Assembly (NCBI GenBank): GCA_013407085.1
Contig: JACCGJ010000645.1
Span: 147,160 to 211,159 of the forward strand
Origin: Atriophallophorus winterbourni
Lineage: Eukaryota > Platyhelminthes > Trematoda > Plagiorchiida > Microphallidae
Length of the DNA stretch: 64,000 nt
Reading direction: 5' to 3'
Made by a program: the position numbers and the translations under genes. The notes beneath the pieces were generated by a model. That model was given only the letters and a program-made list of their open reading frames with translations, was not told the origin of the DNA and made no database searches. Of this stretch, positions 8,754 through 19,790 are shown in pieces. How positions within the stretch are numbered: the first letter of the stretch is position 1; each line of letters begins with the position of its first letter.

Positions 8754-11537
8754 TCACGGGAAAAAGTCTGGGAAAAGCCCAAGCCACAAGGCATCTAAAC
8801 CCCTTTTGAATGCACCTATTGATGTGCAAGCTATTAGTTCCTCAGGCAGCTTGTTCCAGAAGCTTACCACTCTTTCACTGAAAAAGTGTTGCCTAAGATT
8901 CAGACGGCTGTGGTTTTTCGCGAGCTTCAATGTATGTCCTCTAGTTGAGGGGTTGATCGCTCGAGAGAACAGGATTTGACAGCCCTCGTCGCCTAAGCCT
9001 TTCAGGATTTTGAAAGTTTCTATGAGGTCACCCCGTAGACGCCGACGCCGAAGGGAGAAGAGACCTAAAGAAATTAGACGTTCTTCGTAGGGTTTCCCAA
9101 ACATACCTTCAACCATTTTGGTAGCCAGTCGTTGGACTCTTTCTAATAGTAATATGTCCTTTTGAAAGAAGGGGCTCCAGGCTTGCACGCAGTATTCTAA
9201 ATGCGGCCTGACAATCGCCGTATATAAAAGGATAAACACTTCCGGCGTTCTACATGTCAGAACGGATTTAAGCCTAAAGAGTTCTCCTCTAGCTCGTTGT
9301 GCAGCGGTGGCACACTGCGCAGCCCATTTGAAGTCCGCTGTTACGACTATACCAAAATCCTTAATCCTCTGAATAGATTGAAAGTCGATCCTACCGTTAT
9401 TCGCAGTTACTGTAATTCTGTCGACTGCTGCAGACAACAGATGACATTTACTATAGTTCAGAGGAAGATCCCAATCCTGCGACCATTTAATGACCTTTTC
9501 AATATCTCTCAACAAATCACCGTGATCACTGGATCCGGTGAATTTGACATCATCAGCAAACATGTAGCAGGGACATGACAACTGCGATGCCAGATCATCG
9601 ATGAAGATCAGAAAAAGTATTGGGCCTAATACTGAACCTTGTGGGACCCCACTGGTAACTGTTGCGAATTCAGAGGTAGTATCGCCTACACGGACCTGGA
9701 AGGATCTATCACGAAGAAAACTGGTTATCCAGTCGTGAAGCTTACCAGATATGCCTTTGGCCGAGAGCTTCATCCCTAGGAACCTGTGACTAACCGAGTC
9801 GAACGCCTTACTAAAGTCTAAGTAAAAGACCTCTACCCGTCCGCCTTCATCCAGTGTCTTAGAAACTCGATCTAAAAAGCATAAAAGATTTGAGAGACAC
9901 GACCTTCCTTTAAGAAAGCCATGTTGAACCGTGCTTAATGATGAATTGTGCACGAGGTGGCTGCACAATCGATCCCTGATAAGTCTCTCCAAGGTTTTAC
10001 ATAAAACACTAGTCAAGCTTACCGGTCGGAAATTCTTAACTATGTTTGCGCAACCTTCCTTTGGAATGGGTACGACAATGGCTTTCTTCCAGTCATCTGG
10101 TAGGATGCCTTTGCAGAACGATTCGTTATATAACTCACATAGAGGCCCTGCTAGTACCGTAGATATTTCCTTTACAATTTTAGGATGCACATCGTCAGGT
10201 CTGGCGGATTTATTTCCGTCTAGATTCTTTAGGACACGTGCGACATCATCCGTGCAAAAAACTACTTCGCTTAGTGAGGCACCCATTTCCGTATTAAGAG
10301 TTGGGACTGAGTGAATCGCATCCCCGCCATCCATTCTATGAACGCTTCGAAAATAATCCAGCAAAGCTGCTGCCTTTTCGGGGTCAGAATTGGCTTTCTG
10401 GCCATTGTCTAATATTAGGGTACCTATGTGCTCCCTTGTCTTACCCTTAAACTGAACATAACTATAATACTTCTTAGGGTACTTTTTAGCAGACTTCGCC
10501 AGGTAAGTTTCGTAGCATCGCTTAAGCTTTCGTTGTAGCTTTACTGTGTTGTTCCTCGAAGCCTTATAGCACGACCAATTTCTATAGGTTGGCAAGGCTG
10601 TGTATCTCCGCCAGTGTCTGTCGCGCCTAATAATGTTGCGTCGCACCGCAGGAGTCCACCAAGGTGGCTTGTTCTTTAGCCGTATAGGTCGGAAAGGACA
10701 GTAAAGGTCTTGAAGACTTAAAATATTGCGCTTAATAACCGACCATTTACTTTCGATGTCATTGGTTTCAGAGGACCAGTCACATCGTAAAGCGGAAAGC
10801 CGTACAGCATTCCAGTCAACTCGATTTAGATTACGCCTGTATTTGACTGGTGGCTTATGAAAACAGAGAATTGCCTGGAATATTATGGTGACATGGTCAC
10901 TTTTCCCTAAAGGTGAGTCGTAAGAGAGGTTTTGGACATCTTTAGGACCTTTAGACAAAAGTAGGTCCAGTGTAGATGGTGAATGTCCATCTCTGTACCT
11001 AGTTTTCTCACTTACGTGCTGATGAAGCGCACTGGAGTGCATCCAATCGAGATATACCTGGGAAATTCTATCACAGGTTGTCTGAGTGTCCCAGTCAATA
11101 CCCGGTAAGTTGAAGTCACCTAATAAATAGACTCGTGGGGCAGTTTTGAGCAACCTGGTGAGAAGTTCCCTAAGTTGCTGGTCCTCCTCCTCAGAAGCGC
11201 CGGGTGCCCTGTATAAGCAGCCTAACGCAAAAGAAAGCTTACCGTCTGTGACGATTGTCGAGACCAGCTGGATGCCGAAGGTGGCCATTTTGATGCCAGA
11301 GTCTTGGTATTTAATACCATGTTGTAGTAGTATTATAGCTCCTCCTCCGCGTCTACCATCTGGTCTATCCGATCTGATGGCTGTATATGTCGAAAGAAGA
11401 TCAACTGGAATAATGTCTGCATCTTGAAGCCAGGTCTCTGATATACCTAGGATCCTAGATTTACTATTGGAGGCTTTCTGCATTAATTCCAGCCATTTAC
11501 TACGCACACTGCAAGCATTTGTGTATAGTATGCTCAC
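8754..11537 (-). CDS. CR1-like ORF2: endonuclease-reverse transcriptase, intact
   Basis: The 927-codon frame starts with the EEP endonuclease (LYTNACSVRSK near residue 5, SETWL, LLGDFNLPGIDW, later SDHVTI), followed by a linker and the RT: FRPVSLTSVLCKTLERLI, QHGFLKGRSC, DFSKAFDSVSH, SGVPQGSVLGP and the catalytic FADD. The C-terminal region has YEERLISLGLFSLRRRRLRGDL. The frame is open upstream of the GTG at 11537 and overlaps the end of ORF1 in a different frame, so the true start is uncertain. The enzyme nicks target DNA and copies LINE RNA. No stop or shift was noticed, so it could be a recently active copy. Confidence 0.9.
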   Translation of the reverse strand: MSILYTNACSVRSKWLELMQKASNSKSRILGISETWLQDADIIPVDLLSTYTAIRSDRPDGRRGGGAIILLQHGIKYQDSGIKMATFGIQLVSTIVTDGKLSFALGCLYRAPGASEEEDQQLRELLTRLLKTAPRVYLLGDFNLPGIDWDTQTTCDRISQVYLDWMHSSALHQHVSEKTRYRDGHSPSTLDLLLSKGPKDVQNLSYDSPLGKSDHVTIIFQAILCFHKPPVKYRRNLNRVDWNAVRLSALRCDWSSETNDIESKWSVIKRNILSLQDLYCPFRPIRLKNKPPWWTPAVRRNIIRRDRHWRRYTALPTYRNWSCYKASRNNTVKLQRKLKRCYETYLAKSAKKYPKKYYSYVQFKGKTREHIGTLILDNGQKANSDPEKAAALLDYFRSVHRMDGGDAIHSVPTLNTEMGASLSEVVFCTDDVARVLKNLDGNKSARPDDVHPKIVKEISTVLAGPLCELYNESFCKGILPDDWKKAIVVPIPKEGCANIVKNFRPVSLTSVLCKTLERLIRDRLCSHLVHNSSLSTVQHGFLKGRSCLSNLLCFLDRVSKTLDEGGRVEVFYLDFSKAFDSVSHRFLGMKLSAKGISGKLHDWITSFLRDRSFQVRVGDTTSEFATVTSGVPQGSVLGPILFLIFIDDLASQLSCPCYMFADDVKFTGSSDHGDLLRDIEKVIKWSQDWDLPLNYSKCHLLSAAVDRITVTANNGRIDFQSIQRIKDFGIVVTADFKWAAQCATAAQRARGELFRLKSVLTCRTPEVFILLYTAIVRPHLEYCVQAWSPFFQKDILLLERVQRLATKMVEGMFGKPYEERLISLGLFSLRRRRLRGDLIETFKILKGLGDEGCQILFSRAINPSTRGHTLKLAKNHSRLNLRQHFFSERVVSFWNKLPEELIACTSIGAFKRGLDALWLGLFPDFFP

Positions 11538-11557
11538 AGCATTTCGATGTACCCCGC

Positions 11558-12646
11558 CTAATTTCGGACAACCCTCGGGCGCAAAACCCGAGGTATTACC
11601 AAGTTTTTTGGTATGTCCAAATTAGTGCTGTGTGGAGAATCTACGTCGCTGGAAGGTTGTGGCGTAGAGGTTCTTAATGCAGGAGCGTTGAGCGCATACG
11701 AAGCGAGGCTTTCGTTTGCTGCATCACAACTTAGCCAAGATTCGTCCCCTATATTTTCTACCACCACTTGAGCGTTCTTGATTGAAATATCCGCTGTTGC
11801 GGAGTTATTCAATCGGCGCTTATCAGGGTTGCTCTTCGGTTTTGCTACTTTGCTACCCGAACGCTGGAACGCAAAATAATTTGCTGAAACTGGGCGGCTA
11901 TCTGGCACCAATCTATACAAACCATTTGTATTGGTATGTATTTGGTCGCCTTTAGAGAGAAACAGGTCTCTGTCTCTCTGGTTTCTGAATTCCACCAAGA
12001 TTGGCCTTGCTTGGTTTCCTTTCTTATACAGACCGATTCTGTGTACCCGAACTATCTGTAGATTGGGCTTAAGGTCTGCCAGACGCAGTAAATTTTTTAC
12101 GCATTTGCGATCTAAACTGCGTCGTGCTTTAGCCTCCTGTATAAAAGGCTCTTGCTCGTTATGGATCAGAATGTTTCTGGTCCTGGTTTTCAAACTTTTC
12201 TCGGGAAAAGTGCCTTTTTTCTGCAACGCTCGCAATTCGCTTCGGATTGAAGCCAATTGCGAGTTAATCGTCGCTAAATTATCGAGACGCGGCTCGGTTT
12301 TTTTACTTGTTGGGGAGCGCGGTAACTTTCGAGCTGGCTGGCTCTTTTTCTTACGCTGACTAACAACATTGTTGTTAGTTTTACCCTGACTTTTCCCCGC
12401 AGATTTTCGTACATCCGCCGGCGTATGGAAGATTGGTTTGTGCGATGCTGCAACTTGCGCGTAAGATCTTTGTGTTGGTTCATGCAATGTTGCGAGTAAT
12501 TGGGAAACTTGCTTACGATAAGCCTCCCGTGCAACTTCTTTGCATTTCATGCAGACGAATTCGAACCATGTATGGGCTGCATATATGGTGTACTGGTCTT
12601 TTGGTATACCAGAGCACCTTTGGTGCGCCCAGCGTCTGCATGTACA
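11558..12646 (-). CDS. CR1-like ORF1: PHD-like finger plus RNA-binding domain
   Basis: The open frame runs from just after an in-frame TGA (12649-12647) to the TAG at 11558. Near its start are CRRWAHQRC and, after some 18 residues, VCMKC, the second half of a PHD-type zinc finger. A basic linker follows, then the block KARRSLDRKCVKNLL...IVRVHRIG and VEFRNQRDRDLF, which resembles the RRM-type half of LINE ORF1 proteins and is shared with LINE B. It ends with RVLRPR. The frame continues above the TGA with further Cys residues to about 12700, so the TGA probably interrupts the first half of the finger. Likely role: RNA packaging in the LINE particle. Confidence 0.75.
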   Translation of the reverse strand, partial: CTCRRWAHQRCSGIPKDQYTIYAAHTWFEFVCMKCKEVAREAYRKQVSQLLATLHEPTQRSYAQVAASHKPIFHTPADVRKSAGKSQGKTNNNVVSQRKKKSQPARKLPRSPTSKKTEPRLDNLATINSQLASIRSELRALQKKGTFPEKSLKTRTRNILIHNEQEPFIQEAKARRSLDRKCVKNLLRLADLKPNLQIVRVHRIGLYKKGNQARPILVEFRNQRDRDLFLSKGDQIHTNTNGLYRLVPDSRPVSANYFAFQRSGSKVAKPKSNPDKRRLNNSATADISIKNAQVVVENIGDESWLSCDAANESLASYALNAPALRTSTPQPSSDVDSPHSTNLDIPKNLVIPRVLRPRVVRN

Positions 12647-12888
12647 TCACTCAATACCTTTGGCTACATGCTTACCACAACCAGCCTTTAAGCATGGAAA
12701 AGTGATTTAAGCCATAATGAAGATATATGAAGTAAATATTTATATCTTAGTAATGCAGGTAATATAGATTGCACTTTCACAGAATCGGCAAAATATCGTA
12801 ATATTTAATCAGAGCGTGAGAAATACAACCAAGTTGAACGTACCGCGCAAGTTTAAGTTTTTGAAGGTCAAAATAAATGTTTCTTCTG

Positions 12889-15800
12889 TTCAGTTCAGTT
12901 CAGTTAGTTTGCACAAGACGATATGTGGCAGAGTCGCCAATCGAGCGTCCAGATTTCTTCCGGTGGTATGCCAAGAAGAGCGCTCACTACTTCAAACAAA
13001 ATAGGTTCACAGATTTCTTCTGGTAGGATGGTTACCTGGAATGTAGAGCAAAAACTCCCCTCACCAAAGGTGAGGAGAAATTAATGCATTTCAAAGACCA
13101 GGTAAATACAATATCATTACTCAATTAGGGGCAAAATGCAGGAAATAATGAGCTCCATACGGCATCAAGTCTATTCTTGAAACACATTACAGAGTTAGAG
13201 TTCACGACATCTTCAGGTAGGCAGTTCCAGTAGCTTACTACTCTTTCACTGAAGAAGTGCTTACGAGCATTAGACCTGACATGTTGTTTGGCCAGTTTCA
13301 GAGGGTGACCTCGAGTACCCACATTGGGTGCGAGAACATACATTTCACCTGGTTGAATAGTACTAAAACCGGCCATGATCTTGAAGGTTTCTATCAGATC
13401 CCCACGCAGCCGCCTTCTTTTCAGTGAAAAGAGCCCTAGACTTAATAGTCTTTGCTCATAAGATCTACCTGATTGCCCTCGATCATACGAGTAGCAAGGC
13501 GCTGAACACCCTCAAGCCTTGCAATATCTTTTTCAAGATAAGGTGACCAAGCTTGAATGCAGTACTCGAGATGAGGTCTAACGACAGCCTTGTATATCGG
13601 TATGAAAACCTCCGGGGACCTGCAGGATAAAACTGATCGAAGGCGAAACAGCGCGCTCCTAGCACGATGTGCAGCTGCTGCACATTGATCAGCCCATTTG
13701 AAGTCCGCAGAAATCTCTATACCTAAGTCGCGTACTCTCGGCACCCCAGTTATCACAAGTGTACCATCTGGGCCAGCTACCGCCAGCTTCTTGCCGACTT
13801 TCGACAAGAGATAGCTTTTTGAGAAGTTAACTGGTAGATCCCATATAACAGACCACTTGATAACCTTTTCAATATCGTCAATAAAATCACTTTCGTTCGG
13901 TGATCCAATAAACTTGACATCATCCGCAAAAATGTAGCAGGGACACTTAATCGCCGCTGCCAAGTCATCGATGAAGATAAGGAAAAGTAGCGGCCCGAGT
14001 ACAGATCCCTGCGGAACTCCACTTGTAACCCTTACTTTCGGTGAGTACGTACTGCCCACCCTGACACGAAAGTACCTGTTGCTTAAGAAGCCTACTATCC
14101 AGTTCCTTAGAGGACCAACGATACCCATATAGCCTAGTTTGGTAGCGAGCAGTCTATGGTTCACTGAGTCGAAAGCCTTGCAGAAGTCCAAGTAGAAAAC
14201 CTCAACCTGTTGGCCCTTATCCAATTTTCTGGTGACCTCGTTTAGAAAGCCCAAGAGGTTTGTTAGGCACGACTTTCCTTTAAGGAAGCCATGTTGAGCA
14301 GAGTCCAGCAACTTAAACTCAACTAAGTGCCTGCAGATCCGATCTCTGATCAGCCTCTCTAAGATCTTACACAGAATGACAGTAAGGCTTACCGGTCTAT
14401 AGTTACAGACAGATGAACGACTGCCGCTTTTGTGTATCGGGATAACATCGGCTAGCTTCCAATCACTCGGAATAACTCCATGCACCAGCGATGCGTTAAA
14501 AAGACGACCCACGCTCTCAGCTAGTACGGGCGCCAAGTTTCTAATAAACTGAGGGTGAATACCGTCTGGGCCTGCAGACTTATGTGGGTTAGTTGCTGCA
14601 AGCTGAATTCTAATCTCCTCATTAGTGAAATATAGTACCTCGAGTGCAGCAATGCCATCCGATTTTACAGAGACTGGTGTGATAGGCGGGTCTATTTGGC
14701 GGTCAGTTCTCTGGACTGACTGAAAGTGTTTGAGAAACGCTAAAGCCTTTTCGACATCTGAAACTATATGGGGTCCGTTATCCTGTTGCAGGTTACCGAT
14801 CCACTCGCGCGTTTTGCCTTTAGATTGGGCATAGCTATAGTAACGCTTTGGGCACTGCTTGATATTGCGTGCCAACCGTGTTTCAAATTCACGTTTCGCT
14901 GTGCGTTGCATAGCTACAGCCTTATTCCTCACTGTCTTATACTGTATCCAGGACCGTTGTGTCTGTGAAGTCTTATAGCTTTTCCAGGCACGATCCCTGA
15001 ATTTAATCACCCGACGCATCGCAGGTGTGAACCACATTGGCTTGTTGCGCCGCTTGACAGGAACCAACGGAGCAAACTTATCTTGCAAGCTCGAGAGACA
15101 GCAATGGAGAAGCTGCCAATTAGCAGCCACATCTTCACCTGTGTATTGCGACAGGATCGTTTTAGCTTCTTCTGTTACAAGATCCCAATCTACACATTTG
15201 AAATCACGCCTCAGTTTAGGAGGAGGTTTGTCATACCTGAGTATTAGCTGAAAGCTTATCATAATATGATCACTCTTCCCTAGCGGAGGGAGGTATTCTA
15301 CCTGTCGTACCATTTCACCACTCGAAGAGACTACAAGATCCAGTAACGAAGGTAAGCAACCCTGTCGAAACCTTGTTGGCTCAATGACATGCTGGCTCAT
15401 AGCATGCGTGTGAATCCATTCGGTAAAGTCTTCAGACAATTTATCGGTGGAACACTGAGTCGACCATGATATGTGGGGTAAATTGAAATCACCCACTATA
15501 AGAACCTGGGACCCCTCGGAGCGCAATAAACTGAGATTTCAAGCAGATTATTCAAATCCTGCAATTTAGCTTGAGGACTCATATAAACGCACGCTATTAC
15601 CATTGATTGTTTATATGAGTGGATGACGCAGGAGCATAGTTGAACGTTGTGCGTGCTAAGCCGAACGCTCGATTCTGTAGTTCGAAAACCAAGCCCAAGA
15701 AAAATGGCAACCCCGCCACCATTTGTTTCACTAGGTCTATCGCATCTGACTACAGAATATCTGTTACTTATCATCTCGGGGATAGAATCAGTTTCTGATA

Positions 15801-16488
15801 GCCAGGTTTCCGTCAGTGCTATTGCATGTGGCCGGAGCTCATGTGCCAGGATAGAAAGTTCGGACCACTTATTTCGGATACTACATGAATTTCCGTATAG
15901 CACTGTGGCGACGGGACCCAGCAAAACATTTTGACTCAATCCTGCTTGTTCCTCGGGCGTAGTACCCGAGGAGACAGCACGTTTTTTGGCGTGCTATTCT
16001 GGATGGATGAATAAACCTCTACCTCTTGAAGTACCGTTGTATTCTGAAGGTTACTAACCATCAGCTGCGGAATTGCGGGGTAAGTACTATGAACGACGTT
16101 CAGATCCAAAGAACCCTCCGTAGTTTCTGCATCTGATACTGCCATATCTTTTTCCGAAGGACATTGCAAGCTGCCACTCGGCATTTCATGCCAAAGATCA
16201 CTCTTCTTTGTAGATCCGTTGTTGTCGTCGGGCACAACAACGTGTTTACCTTTGGTGATTCTGTCCAGACTATTATAACCTGCTAGGAATTTATCACGAT
16301 CGTTCTGTGAGATAAATTCAACTAAGGGAGGCCTTGGACTTATGCCCGTCGCACCTTTGGTGCCCTTCCACACTCCTACACGATGAACGCGCTTTATCGC
16401 TGCGTCTGGACGCATTACAGCATTTCGGAGCAGGTTTCTTATGCACGTCCGGTCCAGTGATCTACGTGCTTTAGCCTTTAGGCTGTTC
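12889..16488 (-). mobile_element. CR1-like LINE B, 5'-truncated and frameshifted
   Basis: Minus-strand relative of LINE A. It comprises partial ORF1 (16490-15936), ORF2 in at least three frames (15939-15496, 15526-13442, 13376-13125) and a 3' UTR ending at CAGTTCAGTT repeats near 12889. Its 5' truncation point at about 16488 abuts the terminal TTCAATAG repeats of LINE C, so B either inserted in the tail of C or was joined to it at insertion. Confidence 0.8.
13125..15939 (-). pseudogene. CR1-like ORF2 of LINE B (broken)
   Basis: Endonuclease part: LYGNSCSIRNKW, ALTETWLSETD, then a shift near 15500-15526 and VGDFNLPHISW. RT part: NYRPVSLTVILCKILERLI, QHGFLKGKSC, DFCKAFDSVNH, SGVPQGSVLGP and FADD. 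A further shift near 13440-13380 precedes the C-terminal block with VSYWNCLPEDVV. The long central frame has 694 codons, so decay is modest. At the 5' end the ORF1 stop TGA (15938-15936) overlaps the ORF2 reading frame. Confidence 0.85.
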
Positions 16489-16490
16489 AA
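15936..16490 (-). pseudogene. CR1-like ORF1 of LINE B, N-terminus missing
   Basis: Carries the block KARRSLDRTCIRNLL...IKRVHRVG and VEFISQNDRDKF seen in LINE A ORF1, and ends SPRVLRPRNKQD. The zinc-finger half is absent because of the 5' truncation at about 16490. Confidence 0.75.
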
Positions 16491-18840
16491 TTCAATAGTT
16501 CAATAGTTCAATAGTATATTTATGGTAAAATAAGCACATAGCTTCAAATAACCACAGGATGTGTTTACAGTAGATCAAAAAAATAGGATAAAGAAAAAAA
16601 AACGTCAGAGTGGGGTTCGAGGGAATAAATTGGTCAGTATAATCAGTATGGGTGCGGGGAGGCCTTATAGCGGGCCACACTCGCTTTGGAGTTGCGTCTT
16701 CCCGAGTTCGCTAGGCGGTAGCTTGAGAATAGGGAGGCTTCGGGGTTGTGTTAGACCTTTCCGGGATTCTTGTGGCATTTGTACGGGTAGGAGATCGACT
16801 CCAGACACGGGAAATAAATAGTGAGTCTGAAAGAGTGGAAAACTTGGAACGCATTATAATCGGTGTGAATACAGAAGAAAAAATGTCACGCAGAATAAAC
16901 ATACCCTTTCATATGTGTGTCCAAGCGTTGTTTAAAGGTTGAGACTGATTGGGAGTTTACAACGGTTGCCGGCAGTGCGTTCCATACTCGCGTAATTCGA
17001 AGCGTTAAAAAATTACTGCGGCAATTTAACCGGCTGATTTGGTGTGAAAGCTTGAGATTATTTCCACGGTGATTGACAAGAGGAGACAAGATAAACATAT
17101 TCCTGCATGGATGATTGATTTCAGTAAGTGCACGGAATGTGAAAATCAGATCTTCCCGCAGACGACGGTATTTCAGGGAAAAGAGATTACATCTTCTCAG
17201 ACGTTCCTCATATGCTGTACTGGACAAACCTCGAATAAACTTGGTAGCTCTGCGTTGAGGTTGCTCCAGTTGCTGTATATCCTTCTTTAGCCATGGACTC
17301 CATGCGCAGACAGAGTATTCCAGTGATGGACGAACATAGGCTGTCAAAAAACGTGGCAGGATCTGTGCGTGAAAATGTCCGAAGGCTCGTCTAAGAAGTC
17401 CTAGATTTCGGTTTGCCGATCCAGCAGCCTTGCAGCAATGACGAGAGCAGCCTAGGTCCCGCTGCATAATGATTCCAAGGTCCGTTTTGCTCTAGACATT
17501 TTGTAGTTGCTCCCCTCCAAGGGTGTACGGAACTGGTGATTTAATTCTCAGTGAAAGAGTATGGCACTTAGATGTATTAAAATTCAGGCGATTTTCAGAT
17601 GACCACTTGTGTAGCACATCGAGATCGGCCTGCAATTTGTCGTGGTCATCTGATGTCTGCTGATGTCGCCAAAGCTTGATGTCATCCGCGAACATAAGAA
17701 ATGGTGACTTTATTGTTAACCCGATGTCATTGATGAAAATGAGAAACAATCGTGGGCCTAGTGCGGATCCCTGTGGGACACCACAGGTCGCTGTGAAGCT
17801 CTCCGAATGGGATTGCCTGACACGCACACGAAGAGTTCGATTTTGCAGGAATTTTTCTATCCATGCCAGAAGGGGACCACCAATTTTATAAAACTGGAGC
17901 TTGTGCAAGAGGATACTGTGGTCAACACGGTCAAAGACTTCGGAAAAGTCGAGGTTAACAACATCTACCCCTAAGCCAGAATCAACTGCTTTGGTCCAGT
18001 CATTGCACGCAAGTATGAGGTTTGTGGTGCATGAACGATGGCTGCGGAACCCGTGTTGTTCCGATGTGAGAAGGTTGTTTGTTTCCAGGTGATTCATTAT
18101 TGCGTCAGCCAGGATACTCTCCATAATCTTGGAAATAATGAGAAGAAGGGTAATTGGGCGGTAATTGCTCGGCATTGTACGATCACCGGATTTAAATATA
18201 GGGGTGATAAGTCCGTCTTTCCATTGTTGCGGTATTTCTGTGGCGTCCAAAGAACGCTGGAATAAGGCTGCTAGGTAGTCTGAGATTATGGGCGCTGCGG
18301 CAATTAAAGCTTTTGGGTGTATCCCATCGAGCCCCGGGGAGGCGTTTTAGCGCATGCATAGTATTTTTCGATGAACAATCTCAGGGGTAAAAAGATTGGT
18401 TGAAATGTGGGGGATTATTGAAATTTAGCGTAGCTGTAGTGGACCTTGTGTTACCTGAAAGATAGGTTCGAAGTGCGTCCGGAGTGCATTCGCTGCGTCA
18501 ACGGACGTAGCAGTTAACCCTCTCGAAGATTAAAGAGGTGGTATGCCGATTTTTACTTTTCTTTTGCTGTTCATATGCTGGTACAGGAGTTGTGGGTTCT
18601 GCACGAACTTATCAGTCAGGCTGCGTTGATATAAGTATCGATCTTGCCGCTTGAGAGAAACGCTATGGTTCCGCAAACGTCGATATGATTACCAGCTGGA
18701 AGGAGTGGGACATGTAGTATACATGTACCAAGCTTCATTACGTAGTGCAATTACTTTTCTAGTTCGAATTTCTGCATTTCTGCGCTGCGGTGCATATGGC
18801 TTTTCGAATGTACAAATATCCAAGAGTGCATGCCATTTCG
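16490..18840 (-). mobile_element. CR1-like LINE C, truncated and decayed
   Basis: Minus strand. 18250-17492 encodes the RT core (IFKSGDRTMPSNYRPI, EQHGFRSHRSC, DFSEVFDRVDH, CGVPQGSALGP, FADD), preceded at 18350-18250 by PGLDGIHPKAL. 17467-16886 holds the C-terminal region (RATKFIRGL, YEERLRRCNLFSLKYRRLREDLI, VWNALPATVV). Upstream, 18730-18350 is scrambled. The 3' UTR ends at TTCAATAG repeats (16490-16513). The family is the same as the plus-strand copy at 2955. Confidence 0.8.
17492..18250 (-). pseudogene. Reverse transcriptase core of LINE C
   Basis: 252 codons of RT palm with FADD intact. DFSKAFD is altered to DFSEVFD, and the frame is separated from the downstream C-terminal block (17467-16886) by a shift near 17470-17490. 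Without an EN domain the copy cannot move itself. Confidence 0.8.
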
Positions 18841-18962
18841 TCACAAACTCAATCCAGCACAAAACGAATTGTGACTAAGTTGCCATTCGATAGCCCAGAT
18901 TTATTTCGGTGGTATGTCACAAAAGAACGTCCATTACTTCAAGCAATATATTCACGAATATA
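18841..18962 (-). mobile_element. Fragment of a LINE A/B-type 3' UTR
   Basis: The plus-strand words ATAGCCCAGATTTATTTCGG, GTGGTATG and CATTACTTCAA match the 3' UTR of LINE B at 12945-12995. A remnant about 120 bp long, between LINE C and LINE D. Confidence 0.5.
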
Positions 18963-19790
18963 TTATGACATAGCTCAATAGTTCAATAGTTTATCACGGT
19001 ATACGAATCTAATAACTTGTACAAACCGCAGGGTAGATTGAGGGGTGGATCGAAAAAGCAAAGAAAACATGCTTGAGGTTTCAAAGCCTTATAGCGGGCA
19101 ACACACGCGTTTAGCCTGCACCATCAGTGGATTTTTGTGGCATTTGGACAGGTAGGGCGTCAACTCGGGACACAGCTACTCACAACATCCTCCAGAACAT
19201 GTTCAGTTGAAACCGCTGTGTGGACATTCGAGTCTGCTCATTTAATGTAACAGTTTGAGCTTATGTCCTACGAGGTTAGTGATCAGAGAGGGAACGAATA
19301 AGGAGTTGCATGAATGAGAGAGGTCAGTCAAATTTTGGTGTGTAAGTAACATGTCACCGAGTTGAAGACGGTAGGTAACGTAGAAAGTATCTAAGACATA
19401 TTGTGCATACCACGGACAAGCTATGTTGCACGTCGGTAGACATTTCGAGAAGGGTCACATCTTTGCATAGCCATGGCTGCTAAAACTGTACATCGTATTC
19501 CAAGTGCGGGCGGATGCAGATATCCAGCAGTGTCGCGAACAGAAACCGGTCGAACCAGTCGAAAGTGCGGTGAATTAATCCAATGTTGCGGTTGGTTGCA
19601 GCTGCAGCTTCTTCGCACTGTGTGGCCCAACCAAGATCGGGCTGGATGATGACATTAAGATCTTTTTCTTGTCGAACACTCAAAATTAATGCTGTATTCG
19701 ATCTGAATGCAAAAGAAGAACTCAATTTCATCAATAGACGAGAACATTCATTAGTGCGTTCCAAAGACAGTATAAAGATCATAACAACTA
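18963..19790 (-). mobile_element. CR1-like LINE D, 3' fragment
   Basis: Ends in CAATAGTTCAATAG at 18966-18980 and shares the CCTTATAGCGGG block of the LINE C 3' UTR at about 19087. At 19782-19480 the minus strand reads KDLNVIIQPDLGWATQC and CIRPHLEY, the CR1 C-terminal region, with shifts. It is a short, dead copy. Confidence 0.7.

Larger units (their letters stand above)
8244..12700 (-). mobile_element. CR1-like LINE A, nearly full length
   Basis: Minus-strand element with a zinc-finger ORF1 (about 12700-11558), an intact EN-RT ORF2 (11537-8754, probably open further upstream in the same frame), and a 3' UTR that ends near 8244 in AACTG-type repeats (plus-strand CAGTTCAG). Element B at 12889-16488 is related and has the same 3' end type. 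No target duplication was identified. It is the best preserved LINE in the window. Confidence 0.85.

Noticed and set aside
19421..19630. Separate small gene
   Set aside because: Out-of-frame reading of the LINE D C-terminal region.
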